The position numbers and the translations under genes were made by a program. Below are positions 24,879 to 32,417 of a DNA stretch of 38,734 nt, piece by piece. Under the pieces are notes generated by a model. The model was given only the letters and a program-made list of their open reading frames with translations, did no database searches and was not told the origin of the DNA. Within the stretch, counting starts at the first letter, position 1, and every line of letters starts with the position of its first letter. This DNA is from DATMXS01 sp050260275 (GTDB taxonomy: Bacteria; Acidobacteriota; Terriglobia; Bryobacterales; Bryobacteraceae): assembly GCA_050260275.1 (NCBI GenBank), contig JBLNBX010000219.1, positions 1 through 38,734 on the forward strand, written 5' to 3'.

Positions 24879-25703
24879 TTACTTCGGTTCGCCGGCGGCT
24901 TCAGCAGGAGGCAGCGGAAGCTCTGCCTCGCGGCACTCTCCGGCCCGGATCAGAAAGCCCGCAACCGGCTGCCAGCGCCCGTCGTCGCGACGCTCGACAT
25001 TGAAAGCGCCCGACCGTGCGTCGGGAACGATGCGCCAGGCGGCCGGTCTGGAAGCGGTTTCTGGGGGAGCGGCCGCAACGCGGACGCGGGTCCACGGGTC
25101 GCCGCCATCGGTCGTTTCCCATTGCTCCCAGCGCTCGGAGCCGGCGACGGCGGGAGCTCGGTCGATCCACGCCACGCCATGCGATTTGGAGTCGAATTCG
25201 AAGCGTTCGATGGCCCCCGCCCTGCTCTCCCCGGCCACCGGCCGCTCGCGCCAGGTGCGGCCGCCGTCGTTGCTAATGAGGAAGAAGGCATCCCGCGCGA
25301 ATCCCCGCAAATGCTGGCCGGAAACCCATCCGTTCTCGAAATCGATGAAGCGGACCCGGTCCAGGGCCGCGCCGCTGATTCGCTCGTGGGCCTCTCGCCA
25401 GGTTTTCCCGCCGTCGGAGCTGGCCAGCAGAACGGATTCCAGCGTCGCCGATTCCGCGTGGAGGTGTCCGGCAACGAAGATCAGGTTGCCGGCGGCCTCG
25501 ACACCCCCCAGGTCGAGGTAGACAGGGCACGGCTGAGATGCGGGACAGGTCAGGCCGTTGGCCCGAAGCATGTTTTCGGCGCATGCGAAAGGCACGGACA
25601 TCGGTTTGCCAGTGTTCACGAGCACCGGGCCTGCCGGTTCCGTCGCGGGTTCCTGGGCGGCGCACAGAGCCGCCGCCGCCAGAAGCACAGCCCCTTTGGT
25701 CAT
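24879..25703 (-). CDS. Secreted BNR/Asp-box beta-propeller protein
   Basis: A 274-residue exported protein: signal peptide MTKGAVLLAAAALCAAQ, then three Asp-box type motifs, SSDGGKTW, SNDGGRTW and TTDGGDPW, spaced about 50-65 residues apart. Such repeats form blades in sialidases and in photosystem II stability factor (YCF48)-like proteins, but no sialidase catalytic residues (Arg triad, FRIP) are visible. CAENMLRANGLTCPASQPCP near the N-terminus has three cysteines that could pair after export. I chose ATG at 25703 because the signal peptide starts there; the frame extends upstream to 25811. It is divergent from the next gene across 31 bases. Confidence 0.78.
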   Translation of the reverse strand: MTKGAVLLAAAALCAAQEPATEPAGPVLVNTGKPMSVPFACAENMLRANGLTCPASQPCPVYLDLGGVEAAGNLIFVAGHLHAESATLESVLLASSDGGKTWREAHERISGAALDRVRFIDFENGWVSGQHLRGFARDAFFLISNDGGRTWRERPVAGESRAGAIERFEFDSKSHGVAWIDRAPAVAGSERWEQWETTDGGDPWTRVRVAAAPPETASRPAAWRIVPDARSGAFNVERRDDGRWQPVAGFLIRAGECREAELPLPPAEAAGEPK

Positions 25704-25734
25704 TGCCTGCGATTTTACTGCTACCATCGAGGCC

Positions 25735-26136
25735 ATGCTGCGCTGGCTGCGCTGGAGGCGCGCGGAGCGGCCGGGACCGCTGACCGGAGCGCCGGACATC
25801 AGGCGCGTCAAGACGTACCCGGCAGCGAGCGGATACGTCTACGAGTACGTCTTCGAGGGCCGCCGCGCGACGCGCGAAGGCGTCGAGTACGTGTTCTCCG
25901 CCTCCGCGGGGAGGGCGCACGCTTTCCATGTCTCAGTGATGGTTCCGGATGCCGCGCTGGAAGCCTGGCAGGCGTCGCACGGCCGGGAGCTTTCAGACGC
26001 GGAGCGGTACGGCATTGCCAAACTGGCCTTGCGGCAGGCTTTCGACGACCGCGAGCACCCTGGTCTGCTGCACCCCGGCGTGCGTGTCGCCCCGGACGAT
26101 GTAGAGGCCATCGCTAACATCCTCGGGCTGGATTGA
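25735..26136 (+). CDS. Unrecognised 133-residue protein
   Basis: I do not recognise a family. The N-terminus is basic (MLRWLRWRRAERPG). The middle (SGYVYEYVFEGRRA...EYVFSASAGRAHAFHVSVMV) is strand-like with many aromatics, and the end (LSDAERYGIAKLALRQAFDD and DDVEAIANILGLD) is helical. No signal peptide, cysteine cluster or membrane segment. The frame is open upstream to 25558, but that part is antisense to the BNR gene, so ATG at 25735 is preferred. The next gene on the strand starts 49 bases later and may share its transcript. Codon use and GC match the neighbours. Confidence 0.65.
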   Translation: MLRWLRWRRAERPGPLTGAPDIRRVKTYPAASGYVYEYVFEGRRATREGVEYVFSASAGRAHAFHVSVMVPDAALEAWQASHGRELSDAERYGIAKLALRQAFDDREHPGLLHPGVRVAPDDVEAIANILGLD

Positions 26137-26185
26137 GGTAACCTCAGAGCGGCGCTATTCGCCGGGATTACGGTACATTACTGCA

Positions 26186-26953
26186 ATGGCCGCGTCTGGA
26201 CACTTGGATGAGCTGGCGGGAAAGGTTTTCTCGTTCTACCCGCCCATCCGGAACATCGAGCACAACGAGTGGGAGTTTCGCCGTGCGGAATGGTCCGAGA
26301 TGCTGGTGGTCAACACCAAGAGCGGCACGGAGGTCTGGATTCCCCGGCGCCACATTGGCGAGATCTCGAGTGTCGACGAGCCGGTGGTGATAGTCGGCCT
26401 CAAGCGCGAGCTGGAGTACAAGGGCGGTTCGGTTTGGCCTTACGGCAAGCGCGTGATAGAGATGCCCGGCTTCGTGCCTCCGGCTCCCCCGCCGGACGCG
26501 GCGAAAGACGCCGTTGTGGCGCCGCCGCCGCACGTCTCCGCGCCGCTGCCCGCGGAGTCGCGCATAGGCCGGCTTATCGCAGCCGTCATCATCACCGGAG
26601 CGGTGCTGTTGCTGGCTGTCGTCGCCGTTTTCCGCGCCGCGCCGACGCGGCAAGTGAAGTTCACCGCCGTGGACCAGGACTTCCTCATGCTCAACCGCTA
26701 CGACGACTATCACTCGGTCGTGCGCAAGCTGGGCGAGCCCAGCGAGAGCCGTTGGAAGTCCGAAATGGGCGAGGTGCAGTACCAGGCGCTCTGGTATCCT
26801 AAGCGCTCGTACTACGTTGTGTTGATGGGCGCGGAGAGGCCCGAAGTGCGTTACATCGGCACCGTCGACAGCAACTGGCGCGTGCTGCACTACATCGAGC
26901 TCCCGAACGGAACCACCACGGCGGCCGTCTTGCGGGCAATCGGTAAATTCTAG
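26186..26953 (+). CDS. Unrecognised single-pass membrane protein
   Basis: A 255-residue protein I cannot place in a family. Residues 1-95 are soluble and strand-rich (IRNIEHNEWEFRRAEWSEML, EVWIPRRHIGEIS). Residues about 96-124 are a Pro/Ala-rich linker. Residues about 128-150 (LIAAVIITGAVLLLAVVAVF) are one transmembrane helix. The C-terminal 100 residues (DDYHSVVRKLGEPSESRWKS, VQYQALWYPKRSYYVVLMG) form a second soluble domain, predicted outside if the N-terminus is inside. That end vaguely resembles SmpA/OmlA-type 'G-x-P' repeats, but not well enough to assign. It lies 49 bases after the 133-residue protein and 65 bases before cstA. Confidence 0.75.
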   Translation: MAASGHLDELAGKVFSFYPPIRNIEHNEWEFRRAEWSEMLVVNTKSGTEVWIPRRHIGEISSVDEPVVIVGLKRELEYKGGSVWPYGKRVIEMPGFVPPAPPPDAAKDAVVAPPPHVSAPLPAESRIGRLIAAVIITGAVLLLAVVAVFRAAPTRQVKFTAVDQDFLMLNRYDDYHSVVRKLGEPSESRWKSEMGEVQYQALWYPKRSYYVVLMGAERPEVRYIGTVDSNWRVLHYIELPNGTTTAAVLRAIGKF

Positions 26954-27018
26954 AACACTGCGACCCCTTCGCGCGGCCCGCGCAATCTCACCGGCCTGTT
27001 GAACTATCCTGATCAGTT

Positions 27019-29082
27019 ATGCGTCGCATTGCCGGTCATTTTCTGTGGGCAGGCGTGAGCGTGCTCGCCGCGATCTGCCTTGGCGGGATCGCGCTGTGGC
27101 GGGGCGAGCCGATCAACTCCATGTGGCTCGTGGTGGCCGCCGTGTGCACCTACCTGCTGGGATTCCGCTTCTATGGCAAGTTCATCGCGGCGCGCGTGAT
27201 GGCGCTCAACGACAAGCGCGCCACACCGGCGGAGCGGCTCCGCAACGGCCACGATTTCGAGCCTACGAACAAATGGATTCTGTTCGGGCACCATTTTGCC
27301 GCCATCGCGGGGCCCGGCCCGCTGGTTGGCCCCGTGCTCGCTGCGCAGTTCGGGTACCTGCCCGGGACGCTGTGGATCATCATTGGCGCGGTGCTCGGAG
27401 GCTGCGTGCAGGATTTCGTCATCCTGTTCGCGTCGATGCGCCGGAACGGCAAGTCGCTCGGCCAGATGGCGCGGGAGGAGATAGGCAAGCTGGGCGGGAT
27501 CACCGCGTTGATAACGGTGATGCTCATCATGGTGATCCTGCTGGCCGTTATCGGGCTCGTGGTTGTGAACGCCCTCAAAGGCAGCCCGTGGGGCACGTTC
27601 ACCATCGCCGCGACGATGCCCATCGCGGTCCTCATGGGCCTGTACCTGCGCTACTGGCGGCCGGGAAAGGTGCTGGAAGTCTCGCTGATCGGCTTCGTGC
27701 TGGTGGTGGTCTCGGTCTTCGCCGGCCAGGTGGTGGCGGAGTCGCCTGCGCTCGCGCCTGTGTTCACGCTCTCCGGCGTAGCGCTTGCGTTCGCCGTGAT
27801 CATCTACGGGTTCCTGGCCAGCGCGCTGCCGGTGTGGCTGCTGCTTGCGCCGCGCGACTACCTGAGCACGTTCGTGAAGCTCGGCGTCATCTTCATGCTT
27901 GCGCTCGGCATCCTGTTCGTGCGGCCGCAGCTTGAGTTGCCGGCGTTTACCCGTTTCATTGACGGCACGGGGCCGGTATTCGCCGGGAAGATCTTCCCGT
28001 TCTGCTTCATTACGATCGCGTGCGGGGCCATATCGGGCTTTCACTCGCTGATCTCCTCCGGGACGACGCCGAAGATGATCGCGCGCGAGTGGCACGCCTG
28101 GCCGATCGGCTACGGCTCGATGGCCCTCGAAAGTTTCGTAGCCATCATGGCCTTGATCGCCGCGAGCGCGCTGCAGCCTGGGGTCTACTTCGCGGTCAAC
28201 TCGCCGGCGGGAATCGTCGGAGAGACGCCGCAACTGGCGGTGGAGACAATCACGAACTGGGGTTTTCCGGTAACCACAGAGACGATGGACACCCTGGCCG
28301 CCGAGGTCGGTGAATCCACGCTGTTCCACCGCACGGGCGGCGCGCCCTCGCTCGCGCTGGGCATGGCGCACATATTCGCACGCACCGGCGCCGGCGCCAT
28401 TCTCGGCTTCTGGTATCACTTCGCGATCATGTTCGAGGCTCTGTTCATACTGACCGTGATCGACGCCGGCACCCGCGTAGGCCGGTTCATGCTGCAGGAC
28501 CTGCTGGGGCACGTCTGGAAGCCGCTCGGCAAGACGGGATGGATGCCGGGGGTAATATTGACAAGCGGCGCGATCGTGCTGGCGTGGGGATACTTCCTGT
28601 ACCAGGGCGTGCGCGACCCGCTCGGCGGCATCAACTCGCTCTGGCCGCTGTTCGGCATCTCCAACCAGCTTCTGGCCGCGGTGGCGCTTTGCGTAGCCAC
28701 CACGATCCTGCTGAAGATGCACCGGCTCAAATACGTCTGGATAACGCTGATACCCCTGGTGTGGCTCGTGATCGTAACGTACACCGCCGCCTGGCAGAAG
28801 ATCTTCTCGGATGTGCCGCGCATCGGATTCCTGGCGCGCGCGGCCGAACTTCAGGCGCTCATCGACTCGGGCACCCTTTCGGCGGCGCAGCTGGCCGAAA
28901 CGCGCACGCTCATTTTCAACGAGCGCCTGGACGCGGTCGTTTGCGGCATATTCCTGGTGCTGGTGACAACGATTCTGGTGGATTCGATCAGGGTCTGGAC
29001 CGGCATCCTGCGCGGCACCCGGCCGGCCACCACGACGGAAGAGCCGTTCACGCTGACGCAGCTCAGCCCGGAGGAAGTGTGA
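27019..29082 (+). CDS. cstA: CstA-family pyruvate/peptide transporter
   Basis: A 687-residue inner-membrane protein with about 16-18 hydrophobic segments, close in length to E. coli CstA (701) and BtsT/YjiY (716). Conserved blocks are YGKFIAARVMALND, LFGHHFAAIAGPGPLVGPVL, VQDFVILFASMRRNGKSLGQ, FITIACGAISGFHSLISSGT and LWPLFGISNQLLAAVAL. E. coli relatives take up pyruvate and peptides with protons. The stop TGA shares its A with the ATG of the small partner gene, so the two are translated together. The ribosome binding site before the ATG is weak. Confidence 0.93.
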   Translation: MRRIAGHFLWAGVSVLAAICLGGIALWRGEPINSMWLVVAAVCTYLLGFRFYGKFIAARVMALNDKRATPAERLRNGHDFEPTNKWILFGHHFAAIAGPGPLVGPVLAAQFGYLPGTLWIIIGAVLGGCVQDFVILFASMRRNGKSLGQMAREEIGKLGGITALITVMLIMVILLAVIGLVVVNALKGSPWGTFTIAATMPIAVLMGLYLRYWRPGKVLEVSLIGFVLVVVSVFAGQVVAESPALAPVFTLSGVALAFAVIIYGFLASALPVWLLLAPRDYLSTFVKLGVIFMLALGILFVRPQLELPAFTRFIDGTGPVFAGKIFPFCFITIACGAISGFHSLISSGTTPKMIAREWHAWPIGYGSMALESFVAIMALIAASALQPGVYFAVNSPAGIVGETPQLAVETITNWGFPVTTETMDTLAAEVGESTLFHRTGGAPSLALGMAHIFARTGAGAILGFWYHFAIMFEALFILTVIDAGTRVGRFMLQDLLGHVWKPLGKTGWMPGVILTSGAIVLAWGYFLYQGVRDPLGGINSLWPLFGISNQLLAAVALCVATTILLKMHRLKYVWITLIPLVWLVIVTYTAAWQKIFSDVPRIGFLARAAELQALIDSGTLSAAQLAETRTLIFNERLDAVVCGIFLVLVTTILVDSIRVWTGILRGTRPATTTEEPFTLTQLSPEEV

Positions 29083-29261
29083 TGCGCGCCGCACTGGCGC
29101 GCCTGGTGTCGCTTCTCGTCGCACTGGCGCGCGAACTCGCAGACGAGAACGCATACCAGCGTCATCTGGCCGCGCACGGACGCATCCACTCCGGCCAGGA
29201 GTGGCGGCGCTTCTGCGACCACCGCCTGTCAGCCAAGTACACCAGGCCCAAGTGCTGCTGA
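29082..29261 (+). CDS. YbdD/YjiX-family small CstA partner (DUF466)
   Basis: A 59-residue protein matching the DUF466 (Sel_put) family: YQRHLAAHGRIHSGQEWRRF is the central block and KYTRPKCC the C-terminus. In some bacteria the last residue is selenocysteine (K-C-U-stop); here the codons are AAG TGC TGC TGA, giving K-C-C, the ordinary cysteine form. The gene overlaps the cstA stop by one base (TGATG), as ybdD and yjiX follow cstA and btsT in E. coli. Its role is unproven but tied to the transporter. Confidence 0.88.
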   Translation: MRAALARLVSLLVALARELADENAYQRHLAAHGRIHSGQEWRRFCDHRLSAKYTRPKCC

Positions 29262-29339
29262 CTTACTAAACGAACTGCGCGACGTTCCGGCTCCAAGCGC
29301 GCGGCGCTGGTAACCTGAGAGCAGCGGCTGGGGCATGCT

Positions 29340-29516
29340 ATGGGCAAGACGGTTCTGCCGGGCCGCTCCTATTCTCTGGGAGCAACCTGGGACGGCACCG
29401 GCGTCAACTTCGCGCTTTTTTCGGAACACGCCGAGAGTGTGGAGCTGTGTCGCTTTGACGCCTCCAACCCGTCCGCCGAGACGGACCGGATCGGACTAAC
29501 GGAAAAGACGGCTGAG
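29340..29516 (+). pseudogene. glgX: 5' remnant of glycogen debranching enzyme (glgX)
   Basis: The frame from ATG 29340 begins GKTVLPGRSYSLGATWDGTG then VNFALFSEHAESVELCRFD and SAETDRIGLTEKT, which is the start of GlgX/TreX isoamylases (CBM48 domain; the family usually has ROSY-like PGxxYPLGATWDG...NFALFS). It stays similar for about 58 residues, then runs into a palindrome and stops at 29553-29555. Full-length enzymes have about 700 residues, so over 90 percent is missing. The frame itself is intact, hence the deletion may be recent. Confidence 0.82.
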
Positions 29517-29524
29517 GAAAAATC

Positions 29525-29551
29525 GCGGGGCGGACCCGAAGGCCGCCCCGC
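29525..29551. repeat. Palindrome at the glgX/ROK junction
   Basis: GCGGGGCGG at 29525-29533 pairs perfectly with CCGCCCCGC at 29543-29551 around a nine-base loop. It sits just after the last glgX-like codons, before the ROK remnant, and has no T-run. Confidence 0.6.
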
Positions 29552-29654
29552 TTGAAGCCCGCGAGTAGGGCCGAAACTACATGGTAACCGCGATCGGACC
29601 AGGATGGTGGTGCGGGCGCGCGAATCGCCGCGACGCCCCGCAGGAGTGGTGTCA

Positions 29655-29936
29655 CGGTCAGGCCGCAGCGGAGGCGGGGATGATGCGGCCGGTGCTACGC
29701 TGGACGACATTTGCGAGATGATAGGCGCGTGGCTGGGGAGCATTGTCAGTCTTCTCGATCCGGACGCTATCATTGTCGGAGGAGGTTTGTCGCAGATCGG
29801 CGAGCCGCTCTTCTCGCGTCTGCGGAGGATAGTCCCGCCGCGGACGATAGACCGGTTCGCGGCCGAAATGCCTATCATCCCCGCCGAACTCGGCTTTTCC
29901 GCCGGTGTGCTCGGCGCTGCGGCAGCGGTGCTCTGA
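29655..29936 (+). pseudogene. 3' remnant of a ROK-family glucokinase
   Basis: The frame ending at 29936 carries ATLDDICEMIGAWLGSIVSL then LLDPDAIIVGGGLSQIGEPL and PAELGFSAGVLGAAAAVL, the C-terminal third of ROK kinases (the D-P-x-x-I-V-x-G-G-x and G-A-A-x-x motifs). The ATP-binding start, the ROK zinc motif (CxCGxxGC) and the catalytic Asp are missing. The upstream part of the open frame to 29604 has no similarity. The left end near 29655 is approximate. No start codon with a ribosome binding site was found; probably not expressed. Confidence 0.78.
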
Positions 29937-29952
29937 TATCGCCCGGCATCCC

Positions 29953-29957
29953 AGGAG
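29953..29957 (+). promoter_or_regulatory. Ribosome binding site deciding a TTG start
   Basis: AGGAG seven bases before TTG at 29965. It selects that rare start for the DUF2490 gene over the in-frame ATG at 29905, which falls inside the ROK remnant. Confidence 0.7.
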
Positions 29958-29964
29958 TCCACGT

Positions 29965-30639
29965 TTGACCTTTCGGAGCCTGCTCTTCGCGTTTCTTGTG
30001 GCTGTCGCCTCGCCCGCCGCGGCGCAGGTCTGGCACTGGCACACTATCGATTACGAGGCGCTGCGAACCGGCCGCGTGCTGTGGATTGCGCACGCCCGTG
30101 TCGAGGAAGACGGCACGTTCCTTGTGCAGGCGCGTGTAGGCGCTCGAGCGGCCGTCAGAATCAAACCGGGGATTGACTGGACAGCGGGTTACTATTACGG
30201 TCGCGAGCACAGCAAGGACGAGCCGTGGCGAACTGTGAACCGGGTGTTCACGGGGCCGGAAATCAGACTCGCAAAGCGCGGTCCGGCAACCTTTCGCTTC
30301 CGGTCGTGGGTGGAGGGGTTTGTCCGGGAGGGGCGCCAAGACTACGTCCGGTTCCGCGAGCGCCTTCATGTGCGCACGTCATGGCCGGCCGGACCATTCG
30401 CAAGCTACGAAGCCTTCTTCGACAACCTCGACGGCTGGCGCGGGAGTCGTTACCAGGCGGGCCTGCGGTGGCGCATGGGGCGTCGCGTGATGACGGAGGC
30501 ATCGTACATAGCGGATGTTCGCGCGGCGCGGCTGGGCCCCACGCGCCACATCATCCAGACCGTCTGGACGCTCGGAGGCCCTCACGACGCCGAGGGCCCC
30601 AGTGCTTCCGATCAGCGCACACCACGCGGCCGGCAGTAG
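29965..30639 (+). CDS. DUF2490 family outer-membrane-type protein
   Basis: A 224-residue protein starting at TTG. Residues 1-20 (TFRSLLFAFLVAVASPAAA) are a signal peptide. The mature part begins VWHWHTIDYEALRTGRVLWI and shows alternating strands with LVQARVGARAAVRIKPGIDW, YYYGREHS, FRSWVEGFV and FRERLHVRTSW, matching DUF2490, a predicted beta-barrel of unknown role. Its 3' end converges with the methyltransferase-like gene, only 15 bases apart. It follows the ROK remnant after 28 bases, so its old promoter may have been the lost sugar operon or may lie in the remnant. Confidence 0.75.
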   Translation: MTFRSLLFAFLVAVASPAAAQVWHWHTIDYEALRTGRVLWIAHARVEEDGTFLVQARVGARAAVRIKPGIDWTAGYYYGREHSKDEPWRTVNRVFTGPEIRLAKRGPATFRFRSWVEGFVREGRQDYVRFRERLHVRTSWPAGPFASYEAFFDNLDGWRGSRYQAGLRWRMGRRVMTEASYIADVRAARLGPTRHIIQTVWTLGGPHDAEGPSASDQRTPRGRQ

Positions 30640-30654
30640 CCGGATGAATACAGA

Positions 30655-31290
30655 TCAGAGCGAAAGGCAGTTGCCAGGGCGATAGAAAACGGCCGTGTAG
30701 CCGCGCTCGTTGAGCGACGGCACCAGGCCCTCGAAATCGAGCCGTCTGAAGCCGCACGATTCTAGCAGGACGAACCCCTCATGGTACTTCTCGCGCTGTA
30801 CGTCGTCCCAGATTACAACGCCGCCGGGAGTCAGGCAGTCGAGCGAATTGCGGGCACACTCCACGCGGTTCCTGCCGTCGATAACGAGAATGTCGACGCG
30901 GCCCGGAAAGCGCGCGGCATAGGAAGAGTACCCCGCATCAAGGGGAACGTGCACGATAGTCGCATTCGCGGGAGCCAGCGCGCTTATCCGCGCGTGCCAG
31001 TCGGCGTTATGTTCGCAGGCAACGATCGAGGCGACGCGAGCGGCCCACCACAGAGTGCTGAAGCCCGAGCCGTACTCGAAAACGTGCATATCCCGGCGCA
31101 CGCGGCTGGCAAGGAAGGAGATCACGGGATAGTTCAGAAACGGTAGCGGAGCGCCGGAGGCATCGACTGGCATGCCCTCATCGAAGCTGCGAAACCAGCC
31201 ATCCTCGAGCAGCGGGCCTTTCCTTAACAACGAGTACGCGCCGTACAGGCCGGTTTTCTTGAGTACGGTCCGTCCGAGCGTCCTGATCAT
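30655..31290 (-). CDS. Class I methyltransferase-like protein
   Basis: A 211-residue protein with a Rossmann-type core. VFEYGSGFSTLWWAARVASI has the motif I E-x-G-x-G-x-S seen in FkbM/macrocin-like and other SAM-dependent enzymes. IVACEHNADWHARI has the acidic motif II. DILVIDGRNRVECARNSLDC then GGVVIWDDVQ are typical of O-methyltransferase-like folds. The N-terminal 60 residues have no family match. Substrate unknown; related proteins modify cell-surface sugars. ATG at 31290 follows CTCAGGA and GAGGG; the frame is open upstream to 31485 but overlaps the esterase. The esterase stop lies 49 bases before, so the two may share a transcript. Confidence 0.72.
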   Translation of the reverse strand: MIRTLGRTVLKKTGLYGAYSLLRKGPLLEDGWFRSFDEGMPVDASGAPLPFLNYPVISFLASRVRRDMHVFEYGSGFSTLWWAARVASIVACEHNADWHARISALAPANATIVHVPLDAGYSSYAARFPGRVDILVIDGRNRVECARNSLDCLTPGGVVIWDDVQREKYHEGFVLLESCGFRRLDFEGLVPSLNERGYTAVFYRPGNCLSL

Positions 31291-31339
31291 TCCTGAGCCC
31301 TCATAGTAGCCATCTGACAGTCTGCATACCCGTGCCCGG

Positions 31340-32197
31340 CTACAGCAACCCGCGCCCGCGCATCCACGCTTCAAGCCGCTCGCCCCAGGTGCCCAGAACC
31401 GGGTCCAGCGGCGCGAGTCCGACGCCGTGCCGTCCGTGCTCGTAGATGTGCATCTCGGCGGGCACGCCGGCCTTCCGCAATGCAAGGTAGAAGTGCACGG
31501 AGTTCTCGACCGGTACGGTGGGGTCGTCGGAGGTGTGAAACAAGAACGCCGGAGGCGTCTGCGGGGTCACCTGTCGCTCATTGGACAGCAGCTCGATCAG
31601 CTTGGGGTCGGGAGATTCGCCAAGCAGGTTGCGGCGCGAACCGGCGTGCGTTCCCTCGCCCATCGTGATCACTGGATACGCCAGGATCATGAAGTCCGGC
31701 CGGGAGCTGACGCGATCTATCGGATCCTCAGCGGTGGGGTTGCCCGCATCGAAGTGCGTACCTGCCGTCGAGGCCAGGTGTCCGCCCGCGGAGAAACCCC
31801 ATATGCCGATCCGGTCCGGCGAGACGCGGAACCCGGCGGCGCCGGCGCGGACGGTGCGTATGGCTCGCTGCGCATCTCCCAGTTCTATGGGATGTCGGTA
31901 CTTCGGCCCGAGCCTGTACTTCAGGACGAACGCGGACACGCCGCGGGCGTTCAGCCACTCGGCGACCTGTCTGCCTTCGTGGTCCATCGCCAGGTGCCCG
32001 TAGCCACCGCCAGGGCACACCACTACCGCCGTGCCCTTGGGGCTATCTTTGGCGAGCCAAACAGTGAGCGTGGGCTTGTCTTCGTCACCATCGCCGAGCG
32101 CGCCCGGAGCTGCGCCGGGCCACAGGGGGCGGATGTCCTGAGCAAAGACAGCCGCCGCAGACAGCAGAGCGGCGGACGCGATGATTGCCAGTCGCAT
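31340..32197 (-). CDS. Secreted alpha/beta hydrolase (acetylxylan-esterase-like)
   Basis: A 285-residue exported esterase. MRLAIIASAALLSAAAVFAQ is the signal peptide; ATG at 32197 follows GGAG and is preferred over ATG at 32236. The catalytic pattern is oxyanion-loop CPGGGYGHLAMDHEG, nucleophile serine near 136 in GIWGFSAGGHLAS, Asp near 222 in HTSDDPTVPVENS and His near 255 in EHGRHGVGL. It resembles the BD-FAE/acetylxylan esterase group that removes acetyl groups from plant polysaccharides. Fits a polymer-degrading soil bacterium. Separate transcription from the TonB gene is indicated by the terminator at 32329-32363. Confidence 0.88.
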   Translation of the reverse strand: MRLAIIASAALLSAAAVFAQDIRPLWPGAAPGALGDGDEDKPTLTVWLAKDSPKGTAVVVCPGGGYGHLAMDHEGRQVAEWLNARGVSAFVLKYRLGPKYRHPIELGDAQRAIRTVRAGAAGFRVSPDRIGIWGFSAGGHLASTAGTHFDAGNPTAEDPIDRVSSRPDFMILAYPVITMGEGTHAGSRRNLLGESPDPKLIELLSNERQVTPQTPPAFLFHTSDDPTVPVENSVHFYLALRKAGVPAEMHIYEHGRHGVGLAPLDPVLGTWGERLEAWMRGRGLL

Positions 32198-32328
32198 GGA
32201 GTTACTCCGAGCGGCAAGAACGAAGAAACGGCACATGATCGCCGATCATACACCGCGGGTTAACCCGGCTGCTGGCCACTGTGGCGGCCGGTGCGGACCG
32301 GTTGCGCGGCTCGCTTGACTCGGGAAAC

Positions 32329-32363
32329 AAAAAGGCGGTGCGCCTCACGAAGTGGCGCACCGC
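32329..32363 (-). terminator. Intrinsic terminator of the TonB-dependent receptor gene
   Basis: On the minus strand GCGGTGCGCC (32363-32354) pairs perfectly with GGCGCACCGC (32344-32335) around a nine-base loop, followed by CTTTTTG. This is a textbook Rho-independent terminator about 55 bases after the stop at 32418. Confidence 0.85.
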
Positions 32364-32417
32364 GCTGGAAAGGGATGGCGCGGCTCGGAAGCCGCCGCGC
32401 CACCGCGGGCAGAAAGA

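Noticed and set aside
24879..25703. Sialidase
   Set aside because: Asp-box repeats are present but the FRIP motif and catalytic Arg/Glu/Tyr residues are not seen.
27013..29154. A 713-codon open frame on the minus strand opposite cstA
   Set aside because: Its translation is Arg/His/Asp-rich without domains; it mirrors the GC-rich codon pattern of cstA, which has clear family blocks.
29250..29275. Selenocysteine reading of the TGA ending the YbdD-like gene
   Set aside because: The preceding codons already give K-C-C, and no stop follows TGA immediately as in K-C-U-stop proteins.
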